A stretch of DNA of 6,567 bases from Clostridia bacterium. Its GTDB lineage: Bacteria; Bacillota; Clostridia; Oscillospirales; Acutalibacteraceae. Shown here one piece after another: positions 1 through 5,799 of the stretch; position 1 is the first letter of the stretch; each line of letters begins with the position of its first letter. Location of the stretch: assembly GCA_017631705.1 (NCBI GenBank), contig JAGBSU010000121.1, positions 1-6,567 of the forward strand, in the 5' to 3' direction. Made by a program: the position numbers and the translations under genes. The notes beneath the pieces are model-generated. The model worked only from the letters and a program-made list of their open reading frames with translations, was not told where the DNA came from and searched no databases.

Positions 1-607
1 CCGGGACGTTTTCCCGGTCAATGCCGATGGCACGGATGGTTACGGAGCGCAGAGGCAGACGCCAGGTGTGCTTCCGGGCAAACAGCATGGCGGCTTCTCC
101 CGCAAGTTCTCTGGCCAGCTGGGTTCTGCGGGGCAGCTGACACTGGTATTCCCGGACGGTCATGTCGTTTTCCCGTACCTGCACAGAGATCCCCCCTGCG
201 CTGAGTCTGTGGGAGTGGAGCTTTGTACCCACTTCTTCCGCCAGTTCCTCCAGGACATACCGTACTTCCGTTTGGTTTACAAGATCTCTGACGGTGGTGG
301 TGCCGTGTCCGATGGACTTGATGGGATCTGCTTCCCCCTGCCACAGCACCCGGGAGGTGTCCAGACCATTGGCGTATACCCACAGCACTTTCCCCAGTTT
401 GCCCAGCCAGGATTCCAGATATTCCACCTTCATGTTGGCAATATCCCCGATGGTGCGGCAGCCGCGGTAATAGATTTTTTTATAGGTCTTCATTCCAACG
501 CCCAGCATTTCAAAAGCCGGCAACATTTCTTCGGTTGTCATACGTGTGGCAATCAACGATTGATGAGCATCACGAAGAATGGTTTCGGTAATTCCAACCT
601 TTGCCAA
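1..607 (-). CDS. In-frame chimera: OadA/5S carboxyltransferase N-terminus joined to Y-family DNA polymerase C-terminal region (3' end outside window)
   Basis: One open frame of 202 codons runs from TTG 607 to the window edge but reads as two unrelated proteins. Residues 1 to ~34 (MAKVGITETILRDAHQSL, then IATRMTTEEMLPAFEML) are the start of oxaloacetate decarboxylase alpha / pyruvate carboxylase subunit B / 5S transcarboxylase, including the RDAHQ active-site motif with the metal-ligand Asp. This is the expected third gene of the operon. From ~35 the sequence is the C-terminal half of a DinB/Pol IV-like polymerase: a helix-hairpin-helix (LGVGMKTYKKIYYRG, 35-49, then TIGDIAN), YLESWLGKLGKVLW and ANGLD (63-83), SIGHGTTT (98-105), and a little-finger domain (~115-195, with RSVTIRAI). 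The polymerase palm with its catalytic carboxylates is missing, and so is the rest of the OadA barrel. Base composition changes at the joint. Neither activity should be present; an assembly chimera is likely. Confidence 0.75.
   Translation of the reverse strand, partial: MAKVGITETILRDAHQSLIATRMTTEEMLPAFEMLGVGMKTYKKIYYRGCRTIGDIANMKVEYLESWLGKLGKVLWVYANGLDTSRVLWQGEADPIKSIGHGTTTVRDLVNQTEVRYVLEELAEEVGTKLHSHRLSAGGISVQVRENDMTVREYQCQLPRRTQLARELAGEAAMLFARKHTWRLPLRSVTIRAIGIDRENVP
498..515. other. Chimeric junction between the oadA-like stub and the dinB-like fragment
   Basis: On the minus strand, protein similarity switches from OadA to Y-family polymerase around the codons TTT GAA ATG CTG GGC GTT (515-498). 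ATGCTGG (508-502) plausibly belongs to both parents: OadA proteins often read EML or EKL there, and polymerases read a hydrophobic-Leu-Gly. That would be a short microhomology. I counted 38 G/C of 60 bases at 1-60 and again at 301-360, against 26 of 60 at 541-600 and 25 of 60 at 6241-6300. I see no insertion sequence, attachment site or direct repeat at the joint. Confidence 0.7.
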
Positions 608-616
608 ACCAATCAA

Positions 617-622
617 TCCTTT
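617..622 (-). promoter_or_regulatory. Ribosome binding site supporting a TTG start
   Basis: AAAGGA on the minus strand, 9 nt before the TTG at 607. Another in-frame TTG at 616 touches this site and is too close to be used. The 607 start gives the family-typical beginning MAKVGITETILRDAHQSL, so I take TTG 607 as the initiation codon. Confidence 0.6.
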
Positions 623-626
623 CTTA

Positions 627-1031
627 TTACTGCAAAGAAACTAACACCTTACCGGAATCGATGCTGTCACCTTTGGCAACGTGCACACCGGCAACCACAC
701 CGTCGCGAGGAGCCATAATTTCATTTTCCATTTTCATAGCTTCCAACACAACTAAGGTATCACCGGATTTTACGGCTTGACCGGCAGAAACCAACACGTT
801 AACAATCGTGCCAGGCATCGGAGCGGTAACCGTTTCGGTACCGGCGGCAGGAGCAGCCGCAACCGGAGCCTCCTCTTTAACCGGTGCAGGAGCGACGACA
901 GGAGCCGGAGCAGGAACAGGAGTAGCCACAGGGGCAACCGGAGCAGGAGCCGGTACAGCGGTGCCTGCTGCCACTTCTTCTACTTGAACCGCATAGGTTT
1001 TTCCATTAACAGTGATATTAAATTGTTTCAT
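627..1031 (-). CDS. Biotin carboxyl carrier protein (biotin/lipoyl attachment domain)
   Basis: A 134-residue carrier that shuttles carboxyl groups on a covalently bound biotin between the partner active sites. An N-terminal strand segment, MKQFNITVNGKTYAVQVEEV (1-20), is followed by a flexible Ala/Pro/Val linker (~21-64). The biotinyl domain (~66-134) begins VTAPMPGTIVNVLV. The biotinylation motif EAMKMEN places the modified lysine at K100. Length and layout resemble the 1.3S subunit of transcarboxylase and the biotin subunit of sodium-pump decarboxylases. I chose the ATG at 1031, which has AAAGG about 10 nt upstream; the frame extends upstream without family-like sequence. It starts 43 nt after the carboxyltransferase gene and ends 19 nt before the TTG of the next gene, so the three form one operon. 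Confidence 0.95.
   Translation of the reverse strand: MKQFNITVNGKTYAVQVEEVAAGTAVPAPAPVAPVATPVPAPAPVVAPAPVKEEAPVAAAPAAGTETVTAPMPGTIVNVLVSAGQAVKSGDTLVVLEAMKMENEIMAPRDGVVAGVHVAKGDSIDSGKVLVSLQ
858..968 (-). repeat. Low-complexity Ala/Pro linker coding tract
   Basis: Imperfect short repeats of GCx-CCx type codons encode alternating Ala, Pro and Val in the hinge of the biotin carrier (residues ~22-58). This is normal for swinging-arm carriers. The DNA repeats make it a site prone to length variation by slippage, but nothing suggests a mobile or regulatory repeat. Confidence 0.6.
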
Positions 1032-1074
1032 GATTATCAAACCTTTCTGTATATCAATGTTTTTTACACGTATT

Positions 1075-2325
1075 TTACAGCCGAATATTGGTGTGCTTTT
1101 TCGGCAACTTTGTGACGCGTTTTCCGGCGAGCATTTCCATAAAGGAAGATACTGCCCCGCGGCTTTCAGCAGGAGCAATAATGTCGCTTACCGCACCTTG
1201 TTGTGCTGCCAAAGTGGCATTACAGCAAGTCAAGCGATATTCTTCAGCCAAAGCAGAACGATCCTTCTTCGGATCTTTCATCTCAGCCAGACGATCTTCC
1301 CACAAAATATGAATAGCCGTTTCGGGCGCCAAGGCCGAAACCGAAGCTTCTTCCCAAGCGAGCACCACGTCGGCACCGGCGGTTTTACCAGCTACTGCAA
1401 TGTACACCGGACCATATGCTTTACCCGTGATTAAAGTGATTTTAGCAGTGGTTGCTTCCGCATAGGCTTGACACAACTTGGAAGCACATTTTAGTCCGGA
1501 AAAACCGGCAGCATCTACAATGGTAATCACCGGCAAGGAAAAGCTATCGCACAAACGCACAAAACGTGCGGCACGAGAAGCGGCACAGCAAGAAAGCTTG
1601 TCTTCTGTTTTTAAGGTGACAATACCGCAAGCGGCACCTTGAATACGAGCAAACGCAGCAACATCATCACGATGCAGCGGAAAAATCGAATCGGCATCCG
1701 CCAACAATTGAGCCGGGTTTTCGGTTGTGGTAGTAGCATCTACCGTTTCATAAATCGGAGGTGCTGCCAAATTGTTTGCCGGCAAAAACCTAAGTACATC
1801 GCGTGCTTTTTGTAACGCTTCTTCGGTTGTTTTAGCATAAACATCTACGTTAGCGGTAGCATCGCCTTGGTTTAGGTAGTAATCGACATCTTCCACAGCG
1901 ACCACCACGTCAGCAGCCGAGGCAATCAAGGTCGCCGATCCAACACACGAGCCGGTAATCACCGCGATTTGCGGCACCACACCGGATATATTGTTCGCAG
2001 CAGTCAAAATTTCCGCCACCGCGTCCATGGCATCTAACCCATCGGTAAGGCGTACGCCGTCGCTGTCAAACACACCTACTAATGGTGCTCCGTTTTCTGC
2101 CGCTAATCGATAAATCGATTGAATCTTCGCGGCATGTGCCTTGCTAACAGCACCGCTGTGAACAGACTTGTCCTGTGCAAACGCATATACCGGCATGTCG
2201 TTGACATAACCGTAACCGCTGATAACGGATTCTCCATCTTGCATCAAGCGGTCAATTTCAGTGAATGTTTCGGCATCAAAAAGCAATTCTAATTGTTGCC
2301 GTGCACTAATCACTTCTTTACTCAT
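1075..2325 (-). CDS. Biotin-dependent carboxyltransferase subunit (12S/MmdA/PccB-like, short divergent form)
   Basis: A 416-residue cytoplasmic protein of the carboxyl transferase (crotonase-fold) family. Members move CO2 between carboxybiotin and an acyl-CoA in methylmalonyl-CoA decarboxylase, transcarboxylase and acyl-CoA carboxylases. Recognisable elements are SARQQLELLFDAETFTEID (7-25, the family's ARERIELLFDxGSFxEID), SGYGYVNDMPVYAFAQD (36-52), VFDSDGVRLTDGLDAM (85-100), PQIAVITGSCVGSATL (118-133), DVYAKTTEEAL plus FLPANN (161-185), and ITLITGKAYGPVYIAVAG (296-313). Typical MmdA/12S proteins are ~510 residues; this one lacks the ~35-residue N-terminal leader and other segments, and glycine-rich active-site motifs are altered. 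The ATG at 2325 has GGAGG 9 nt upstream; the overlapping ATG at 2329 is out of frame. The acyl-CoA substrate cannot be read from the sequence. The next gene encodes the biotin carrier. Confidence 0.85.
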   Translation of the reverse strand: MSKEVISARQQLELLFDAETFTEIDRLMQDGESVISGYGYVNDMPVYAFAQDKSVHSGAVSKAHAAKIQSIYRLAAENGAPLVGVFDSDGVRLTDGLDAMDAVAEILTAANNISGVVPQIAVITGSCVGSATLIASAADVVVAVEDVDYYLNQGDATANVDVYAKTTEEALQKARDVLRFLPANNLAAPPIYETVDATTTTENPAQLLADADSIFPLHRDDVAAFARIQGAACGIVTLKTEDKLSCCAASRAARFVRLCDSFSLPVITIVDAAGFSGLKCASKLCQAYAEATTAKITLITGKAYGPVYIAVAGKTAGADVVLAWEEASVSALAPETAIHILWEDRLAEMKDPKKDRSALAEEYRLTCCNATLAAQQGAVSDIIAPAESRGAVSSFMEMLAGKRVTKLPKKHTNIRL

Positions 2326-2373
2326 GCATTCAAACCTCCATATCTCATATCACCACAAAGCCAAGCTACACCA

Positions 2374-2388
2374 TGATAATAATTATCG
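2374..2388. promoter_or_regulatory. Fur-type operator overlapping the transcription start
   Basis: TGATAATAATTATCG is an inverted repeat of the 7-1-7 type. It matches the Fur box consensus TGATAATNATTATCA at 14 of 15 positions, counting the free central base; only the last base differs. It begins two bases downstream of the -10 box and covers the expected start site, a position where a bound repressor would block transcription. Related regulators use similar cores (PerR TTATAATNATTATAA, Zur TCGTAATNATTACGA); this copy fits Fur best. AT-richness raises the chance of coincidence, and no regulator gene is in the window. Confidence 0.5.
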
Positions 2389-2390
2389 AT

Positions 2391-2419
2391 AGTATACCGC
2401 ATTTTCCTCAAAAAAACAA
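2391..2419 (-). promoter_or_regulatory. Predicted sigma-A promoter of the carboxyltransferase operon
   Basis: On the minus strand, TTGTTT (2419-2414) serves as the -35 box and TATACT (2396-2391) as the -10 box, separated by exactly 17 nt. The -10 matches TATAAT at five of six positions. Transcription should start near 2384, leaving a leader of about 55-60 nt before the ATG at 2325. This is the only strong promoter-like pair I found in the window. Confidence 0.75.
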
Positions 2420-2471
2420 GCAATTTTCTAAAGAAAAGCACAAAAAATGGTAATTCTTAGTCATCTTCAGA

Positions 2472-2828
2472 TTAATGGTTACACGGCCGATTAAAAAAGT
2501 CAGGAATAAAGATGTTCATTTCATTGTTTTTAAAAGAAAAACCAAGAGATTCTAACAAGAAAAACAAGGCTGTATTTTGACAAACAGCGGTCACAGTTTG
2601 ACGGTTTACCCCGTCATTTAATGCAGCACGCACCAAACCTTCTTCCAAAAAAGTATCGCAAGAATACAACTTAATAATTTCCAAAACATCTTTTTCCACA
2701 CGATACAGCACATACCCTAATTCGTTTGTACCGTCTGTCATTATCATTGCCGAAATCGGTAAAGATACCGCTTCTTTTTGTGCAAGTGCCGTTGTTTTTT
2801 CCTTATCGGCGGGAAGAATGGTAATCAT
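2472..2828 (-). CDS. Small GNAT-like protein, probably degenerate acetyltransferase
   Basis: A 118-residue protein that I assign only tentatively to the GNAT fold. The pattern is ELGYVLYRVEKDVLEIIKLY (strands), a helix EEGLVRAALNDGV, a strand TVTAVCQN, and a final FLLESLGFSFKNNEMNIFIP, which resembles the closing GNAT element in which a small aromatic-rich helix is followed by LGF. The usual acetyl-CoA pyrophosphate loop (Q/R-x-x-G-x-G/A) between strand 4 and the helix is not recognisable here; the segment reads LYSCDTFLEEGL. It may therefore be inactive or bind another ligand. The ATG at 2828 overlaps rluB by 26 nt; a weak AAGGA lies about 12 nt upstream. An in-frame TTG at 2870 would add 14 residues but has no good ribosome binding site. 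It is the last gene of the operon before a new promoter. Confidence 0.6.
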   Translation of the reverse strand: MITILPADKEKTTALAQKEAVSLPISAMIMTDGTNELGYVLYRVEKDVLEIIKLYSCDTFLEEGLVRAALNDGVNRQTVTAVCQNTALFFLLESLGFSFKNNEMNIFIPDFFNRPCNH

Positions 2829-3618
2829 TACGGGAAACTTTCCTTCCGTTCTTGATATAATCGGCTGCAATTTTTTCGGTAACTTGTGCCGCCATCACCA
2901 GGGAGCGTACTTCTTTCGGGTCCAAATACCGCCATTTGCCTGACGGAAGCATGCCAAGTTTAACACTACCGATGGCAAAGCGTTTTAAGCGAATAACCTC
3001 CAACCCTAATGATTCACACATTTTGCGGATTTGACGGTTTTTCCCCTCATACAAAGTGATTTCCAAAACCGTTCGTGGGGCGGTGGCGGCAGTTTCTTGC
3101 TCCTCCACCGCTACTGACACATCCGTCGGTAAGGTCTTCTTGCCGTCTATGAACACACCCTCACGCAATTGCATAAGCTGTTCGGCGGTCACAGTAGAAC
3201 GCAAGGTTACACGATAATGCTTCGGTACATGAGCAGAGGGGTGCATCATGGCGTTGGAGAAAGCACCGTCGTTGGTTAAAATAAGCATACCTTCAGAATC
3301 TTTATCCAATCGACCCACCGGATAAACACGCACACCGACATCGCGAACCAAATCCGCAACACATTTTCGACCGTTTTCATCGCTTAATGTGGTAATGTAG
3401 CCGCGAGGTTTATGAAGCATTAGATAAACAGACTCTTGCTTGGCTTCCAACCGTTTTCCGCGTACCGTTACCACATCGTGCCGCTCATCGGCTTTATCGC
3501 CCAATTTGGCGGGATGGCCGTTTACCCGTACCAAACCTTGCTCAATCATTTCTTCTGCTTTACGCCGCGAGGCAACACCTCTGTCAGCCAACAATTTTTG
3601 TAAACGAACTACTGCCAT
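2803..3618 (-). CDS. rluB: Ribosomal large-subunit pseudouridine synthase (RluB family)
   Basis: A 271-residue member of the RsuA/RluB/E/F pseudouridine synthase family, which isomerises specific uridines in rRNA. The neighbourhood next to scpAB fits RluB, which acts on the 23S rRNA helix near the peptidyl-transferase centre, but position specificity is inferred. An S4 RNA-binding domain covers residues ~3-50 (RLQKLLADRGVASRRKAEEM). The catalytic motif GRLDKDSEG has the catalytic aspartate at D105. Later motifs include HYRVTL and EGKNRQIRKM (191-200). The basic C-terminal tail (~250-271) extends past the core. I chose the ATG at 3618 because AGGAG lies 7 nt upstream and the S4 domain begins at once; an in-frame upstream ATG at 3669 would add 17 residues unlike the family. 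It overlaps dac by 10 nt and the next gene by 26 nt. Confidence 0.93.
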   Translation of the reverse strand: MAVVRLQKLLADRGVASRRKAEEMIEQGLVRVNGHPAKLGDKADERHDVVTVRGKRLEAKQESVYLMLHKPRGYITTLSDENGRKCVADLVRDVGVRVYPVGRLDKDSEGMLILTNDGAFSNAMMHPSAHVPKHYRVTLRSTVTAEQLMQLREGVFIDGKKTLPTDVSVAVEEQETAATAPRTVLEITLYEGKNRQIRKMCESLGLEVIRLKRFAIGSVKLGMLPSGKWRYLDPKEVRSLVMAAQVTEKIAADYIKNGRKVSRNDYHSSRR

Positions 3619-4766
3619 GTTTTTACTCCTATTATTGATTTTAACAACAACATCAACTGTTGCACCCATTTTTGATAAAATGATTTTTCTATTCGCACCG
3701 CTATGGATTCTTCTGCAAGTATCGGCACGGTCTGAAGAACACGACTACCTAACTGGTAGGTAACGGACCCTACCGTATCCCCTGCTGCTACCGGTGCCCA
3801 AATATGAACAGGTAGCGTCACCAATGTCGAAATTTCATTCTGCTCATTTTTCATAAGAATTATCGGTTTCGGTGCAGTTACAGTTAAGGAAACTTTGGTT
3901 TTCTCCCCACCGGCCACCGAAAGCGACGGTAACAACGGCACAGACGGTTTTATAGAAACCATCTGTGAAAAGCCGTATTCATATAAAGCGATATGGTCGT
4001 TCCAATCGTCCGACGCATGTAAAGTGACCGCAACCAATGTCACGCCGTTTCGCCTTGCGGCGGATACCAAACAACGGCCAGCTTTTTTCGTAAAGCCTGT
4101 TTTTAAACCAATGGCATCGGGATATAGCGATAATAAGCGGTTATGATTTTTAAGCGTAACGGTGCGTTTGGGATTGCCAAACTGTACCGTTTGTTGTTTA
4201 GCGGCACAAATCTCCGCCAAAATCGGCACTTGTAACACAGCGGCACCGAGATAGGCCATATCCCGTGCTGTGGATAAATGCCCTGTGGCGTCTAATCCGG
4301 ATGGTGTTACAAACTGCGTTTGTGTCATACCGAGCAAAGCGGCTTTTTGGTTCATTTTTTGAGCAAAAGCAGGCAAAGAACCACCGCATTGTAAAGCCAA
4401 TACGTTGGCGGCATCGTTTCCGGAAGAGAGTAGCATACCAACCAGTAAATCTTTTACGGAAATGGTATCACCGCCTCGCAAGCCTAATGCCGTTCCTTCT
4501 ACTAATACCGCTTCTGTTGGTACAGTTATATCTTTTTGCATAGGGAGTATTTCTGCTGCTACCAATGCTGTCATCAGTTTCGTAGTACTCGCCATTGCTC
4601 GCCGTTTATCCGCTTGTTTTTCGTATAAAAACCGACCGGATTGCGGTTCATACAGGACGGCTGATTGTGCCGAAACAGCAGGAATTTCCGTTGCAAATAC
4701 CGTTGGAGTCGCGGCAAATACAAGTGCCGTTACCAATAAAAAGCAAATAATTTTTTTGGAGTGCAT
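3609..4766 (-). CDS. D-alanyl-D-alanine carboxypeptidase (PBP5/DacF family, peptidase S11)
   Basis: A 385-residue secreted low-molecular-weight penicillin-binding protein that removes the terminal D-Ala from peptidoglycan stem peptides. A signal peptide spans residues 1-25 (Lys at 4-5, hydrophobic core, VFA cleavage motif). All three active-site motifs are present: S60-T-T-K63 with the acylating serine, S115-G-N117, and K222-T-G224 in GLKTGFTKKAGRCLV. After the catalytic domain (to ~265) there is a beta-rich C-terminal domain (~275-355) of the PBP5 type. An amphipathic C-terminal helix (~362-385, WVQQLMLLLKSIIGVKTW) resembles the membrane anchor of this family. The stop overlaps the rluB start by 10 nt. 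DacB and DacF paralogues cannot be told apart here, so no symbol is given. A hairpin precedes the start codon. Confidence 0.95.
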   Translation of the reverse strand: MHSKKIICFLLVTALVFAATPTVFATEIPAVSAQSAVLYEPQSGRFLYEKQADKRRAMASTTKLMTALVAAEILPMQKDITVPTEAVLVEGTALGLRGGDTISVKDLLVGMLLSSGNDAANVLALQCGGSLPAFAQKMNQKAALLGMTQTQFVTPSGLDATGHLSTARDMAYLGAAVLQVPILAEICAAKQQTVQFGNPKRTVTLKNHNRLLSLYPDAIGLKTGFTKKAGRCLVSAARRNGVTLVAVTLHASDDWNDHIALYEYGFSQMVSIKPSVPLLPSLSVAGGEKTKVSLTVTAPKPIILMKNEQNEISTLVTLPVHIWAPVAAGDTVGSVTYQLGSRVLQTVPILAEESIAVRIEKSFYQKWVQQLMLLLKSIIGVKTWQ

Positions 4767-4768
4767 AC

Positions 4769-4809
4769 TTTCACCTACTTCTTACAAACCGTATGTAAGA
4801 ACAGTGAAA
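4769..4809 (-). promoter_or_regulatory. Stem-loop covering the ribosome binding site of the carboxypeptidase gene
   Basis: In the 55-nt gap between gerW and dac, the minus strand holds a perfect 8-bp inverted repeat, TTCTTACA / TGTAAGAA, with a 7-nt loop (4779-4801). An outer 6-bp stem, TTTCAC / GTGAAA (4804-4809 with 4769-4774), lies beyond a small asymmetric internal loop. The likely dac Shine-Dalgarno AGGTGA (4776-4771), 4 nt before the ATG at 4766, overlaps the outer stem. No T-run follows, so this is not an intrinsic terminator. It may lower translation of dac or act as an mRNA processing or stability element. The pairing is seen directly; the function is inferred. Confidence 0.5.
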
Positions 4810-4821
4810 AAGATACATATT

Positions 4822-5190
4822 TTATTTTTTATCTTTGTTAAAGAGGCCGCCGATTTTATCCACAACGTCCGGCACCATATTCACCACTTGGTTGATGCTA
4901 TCTGGCATGGAAACCATAGGAACAACACGCACGTTTCCTTCACGAATCACTAAAAAGGCAATCGGGGTAATGTTGATTCCTGCGCCACCACCGCCGCCAA
5001 ACAGTTCCTGTGTGCCTTTTGTCGGCAGATCGGAACCGCCCGAAGCAAAACCGTAACTCACGCGGGAAACAGGAATCAGGGTCATGCCATCGGCTAACAC
5101 CATCGGTTCACCGATAACAGTGTTGACGTCTACCATTTCTTTGATTTTGTCGATTGATAATCCCATCAATTCTTTCACTTTATTTTCCAT
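4822..5190 (-). CDS. ytfJ: GerW/YtfJ-family sporulation protein
   Basis: A complete 122-residue protein of the GerW (YtfJ) family. In Bacillus subtilis the family member is made during sporulation and is linked to spore germination; homologues also occur in organisms not known to sporulate, so presence alone does not prove spore formation. Hallmarks are an N-terminal helix with VIGEPM (25-30), the strand DGMTLIPVSRVSYGFASGG (34-52), a glycine run GGGGGAG (65-71) just before ITPIAFLVI, and a hydrophobic C-terminal helix (~99-117) with a Lys-rich end. There is no signal peptide. The ATG at 5190 has AGGGAGG 9 nt upstream, inside the DUF2953 gene, and the two genes overlap by 11 nt. Family membership is confident; its role in this organism is inferred. 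Confidence 0.93.
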   Translation of the reverse strand: MENKVKELMGLSIDKIKEMVDVNTVIGEPMVLADGMTLIPVSRVSYGFASGGSDLPTKGTQELFGGGGGAGINITPIAFLVIREGNVRVVPMVSMPDSINQVVNMVPDVVDKIGGLFNKDKK

Positions 5191-5794
5191 GCTCGACTTC
5201 CTCCCTATTTTCTTTTTTGATAATCGATTTTACTGCAAAGTATTGACGCACTGCGAAAAGCATTTTCAGCGGCATCGCATGTGCCAGCAACTCTAATTCT
5301 GCTTTTCCTTTTTCTCCCAAAAAGTCTGGTATGACCGTCACTTCTCGTTTGCGTATGTTTACAACATTTTGCAAAGCAGTAACTGCCGGATATAACACAG
5401 CACACACCCTACCGGTATTCTGCGCTGTTTGTGAGGCATCTGCCGATGCTACCGTTAACTTTATGATTAGCTTGTCCACGGTGATAGCGGAAAAAATCCG
5501 TCGTGCAGTGTTTACAACCAACGACGTTATTTGCTTTACATATTGTATCGTTGCATTGACCCCGTCACTTTTTAAGGATGAGGCAACAGACTTTCCTGTC
5601 GATGGTTCATCTCGTTTTGATGATTCTGTTTTTTTCTCGTCGGCTGACGAAAATCGAAACTCCGGAATTCCCCATATGCGTATACAAATAGTTAATTCTT
5701 CTTTAAAACGCAGTTGCAAGTATACCGGAATCACCAGTGTAATCAGCAGTAATGACAGTAAGCCGAGGAAGATATATCCCACAGCTTTCCACAT
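5180..5794 (-). CDS. DUF2953 domain-containing membrane protein (YtfI-like)
   Basis: A 204-residue protein with one N-terminal membrane segment (residues ~4-26, IFLGLLSLLLITLVIPVYL) and a soluble domain. A hydrophilic, low-complexity Ser/Lys/Glu stretch (~50-75) separates the membrane segment from the DUF2953 core (~105-170, containing VDKLIIKLTVASADASQTA and IPDFLG). The function of DUF2953 proteins is not established. They are typically encoded directly upstream of gerW/ytfJ in Firmicutes, as seen here, and the 11-nt overlap with gerW supports joint function. I chose the ATG at 5794 because GAGGAG ends exactly 8 nt upstream. An in-frame GTG at 5803, giving three more residues and a 4-nt overlap with scpB, falls inside that ribosome binding site, so it is less likely. 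The family call is based on overall pattern and context. Confidence 0.85.
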   Translation of the reverse strand: MWKAVGYIFLGLLSLLLITLVIPVYLQLRFKEELTICIRIWGIPEFRFSSADEKKTESSKRDEPSTGKSVASSLKSDGVNATIQYVKQITSLVVNTARRIFSAITVDKLIIKLTVASADASQTAQNTGRVCAVLYPAVTALQNVVNIRKREVTVIPDFLGEKGKAELELLAHAMPLKMLFAVRQYFAVKSIIKKENREEVEHGK

Positions 5795-5799
5795 ACTTG

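Larger units (their letters stand above)
2330..2471 (-). other. Intergenic region between the housekeeping operon and the carboxyltransferase operon
   Basis: About 145 AT-rich bases hold the end of one operon and the control region of the next. On the minus strand it contains a sigma-A type promoter, a Fur-like inverted repeat and a GGAGG ribosome binding site 9 nt before the ATG at 2325. I see no GC-rich hairpin followed by a T-run that would serve as a convincing intrinsic terminator for the upstream operon, so some read-through is possible. No tRNA or other RNA gene is recognisable. Confidence 0.6.

Noticed and set aside
68..718. Long plus-strand open frame of 216 codons
   Set aside because: It lies opposite the polymerase fragment, the oadA-like start and the biotin carrier, whose minus-strand frames give clear family motifs. 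Its own translation shows no recognisable family, so it is a shadow frame.
1032..1178. Upstream extension of the biotin carrier frame
   Set aside because: The extra 49 residues lie over the 3' end of the carboxyltransferase gene and show no family similarity. The ATG at 1031 gives the standard start with a ribosome binding site.
2407..2445. Possible intrinsic terminator: TTTTCT-TT-AGAAAA followed by a T-run on the minus strand
   Set aside because: The stem is made almost only of A-T pairs with a 2-nt loop, too weak for a terminator. The T-run is part of the promoter -35 region.
3619..3669. Upstream extension of the pseudouridine synthase to an in-frame ATG at 3669
   Set aside because: The 17 extra residues are unlike the family and overlap the carboxypeptidase coding end. 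The ATG at 3618 has an AGGAG at ideal spacing and starts directly at the S4 domain.
3745..3774. Local inverted copies of ctacc / ggtag (ctacctaactggtag and a following ccctacc)
   Set aside because: They lie inside the C-terminal domain coding region of the carboxypeptidase, with 5-bp stems only. Nothing suggests a regulatory role beyond chance.
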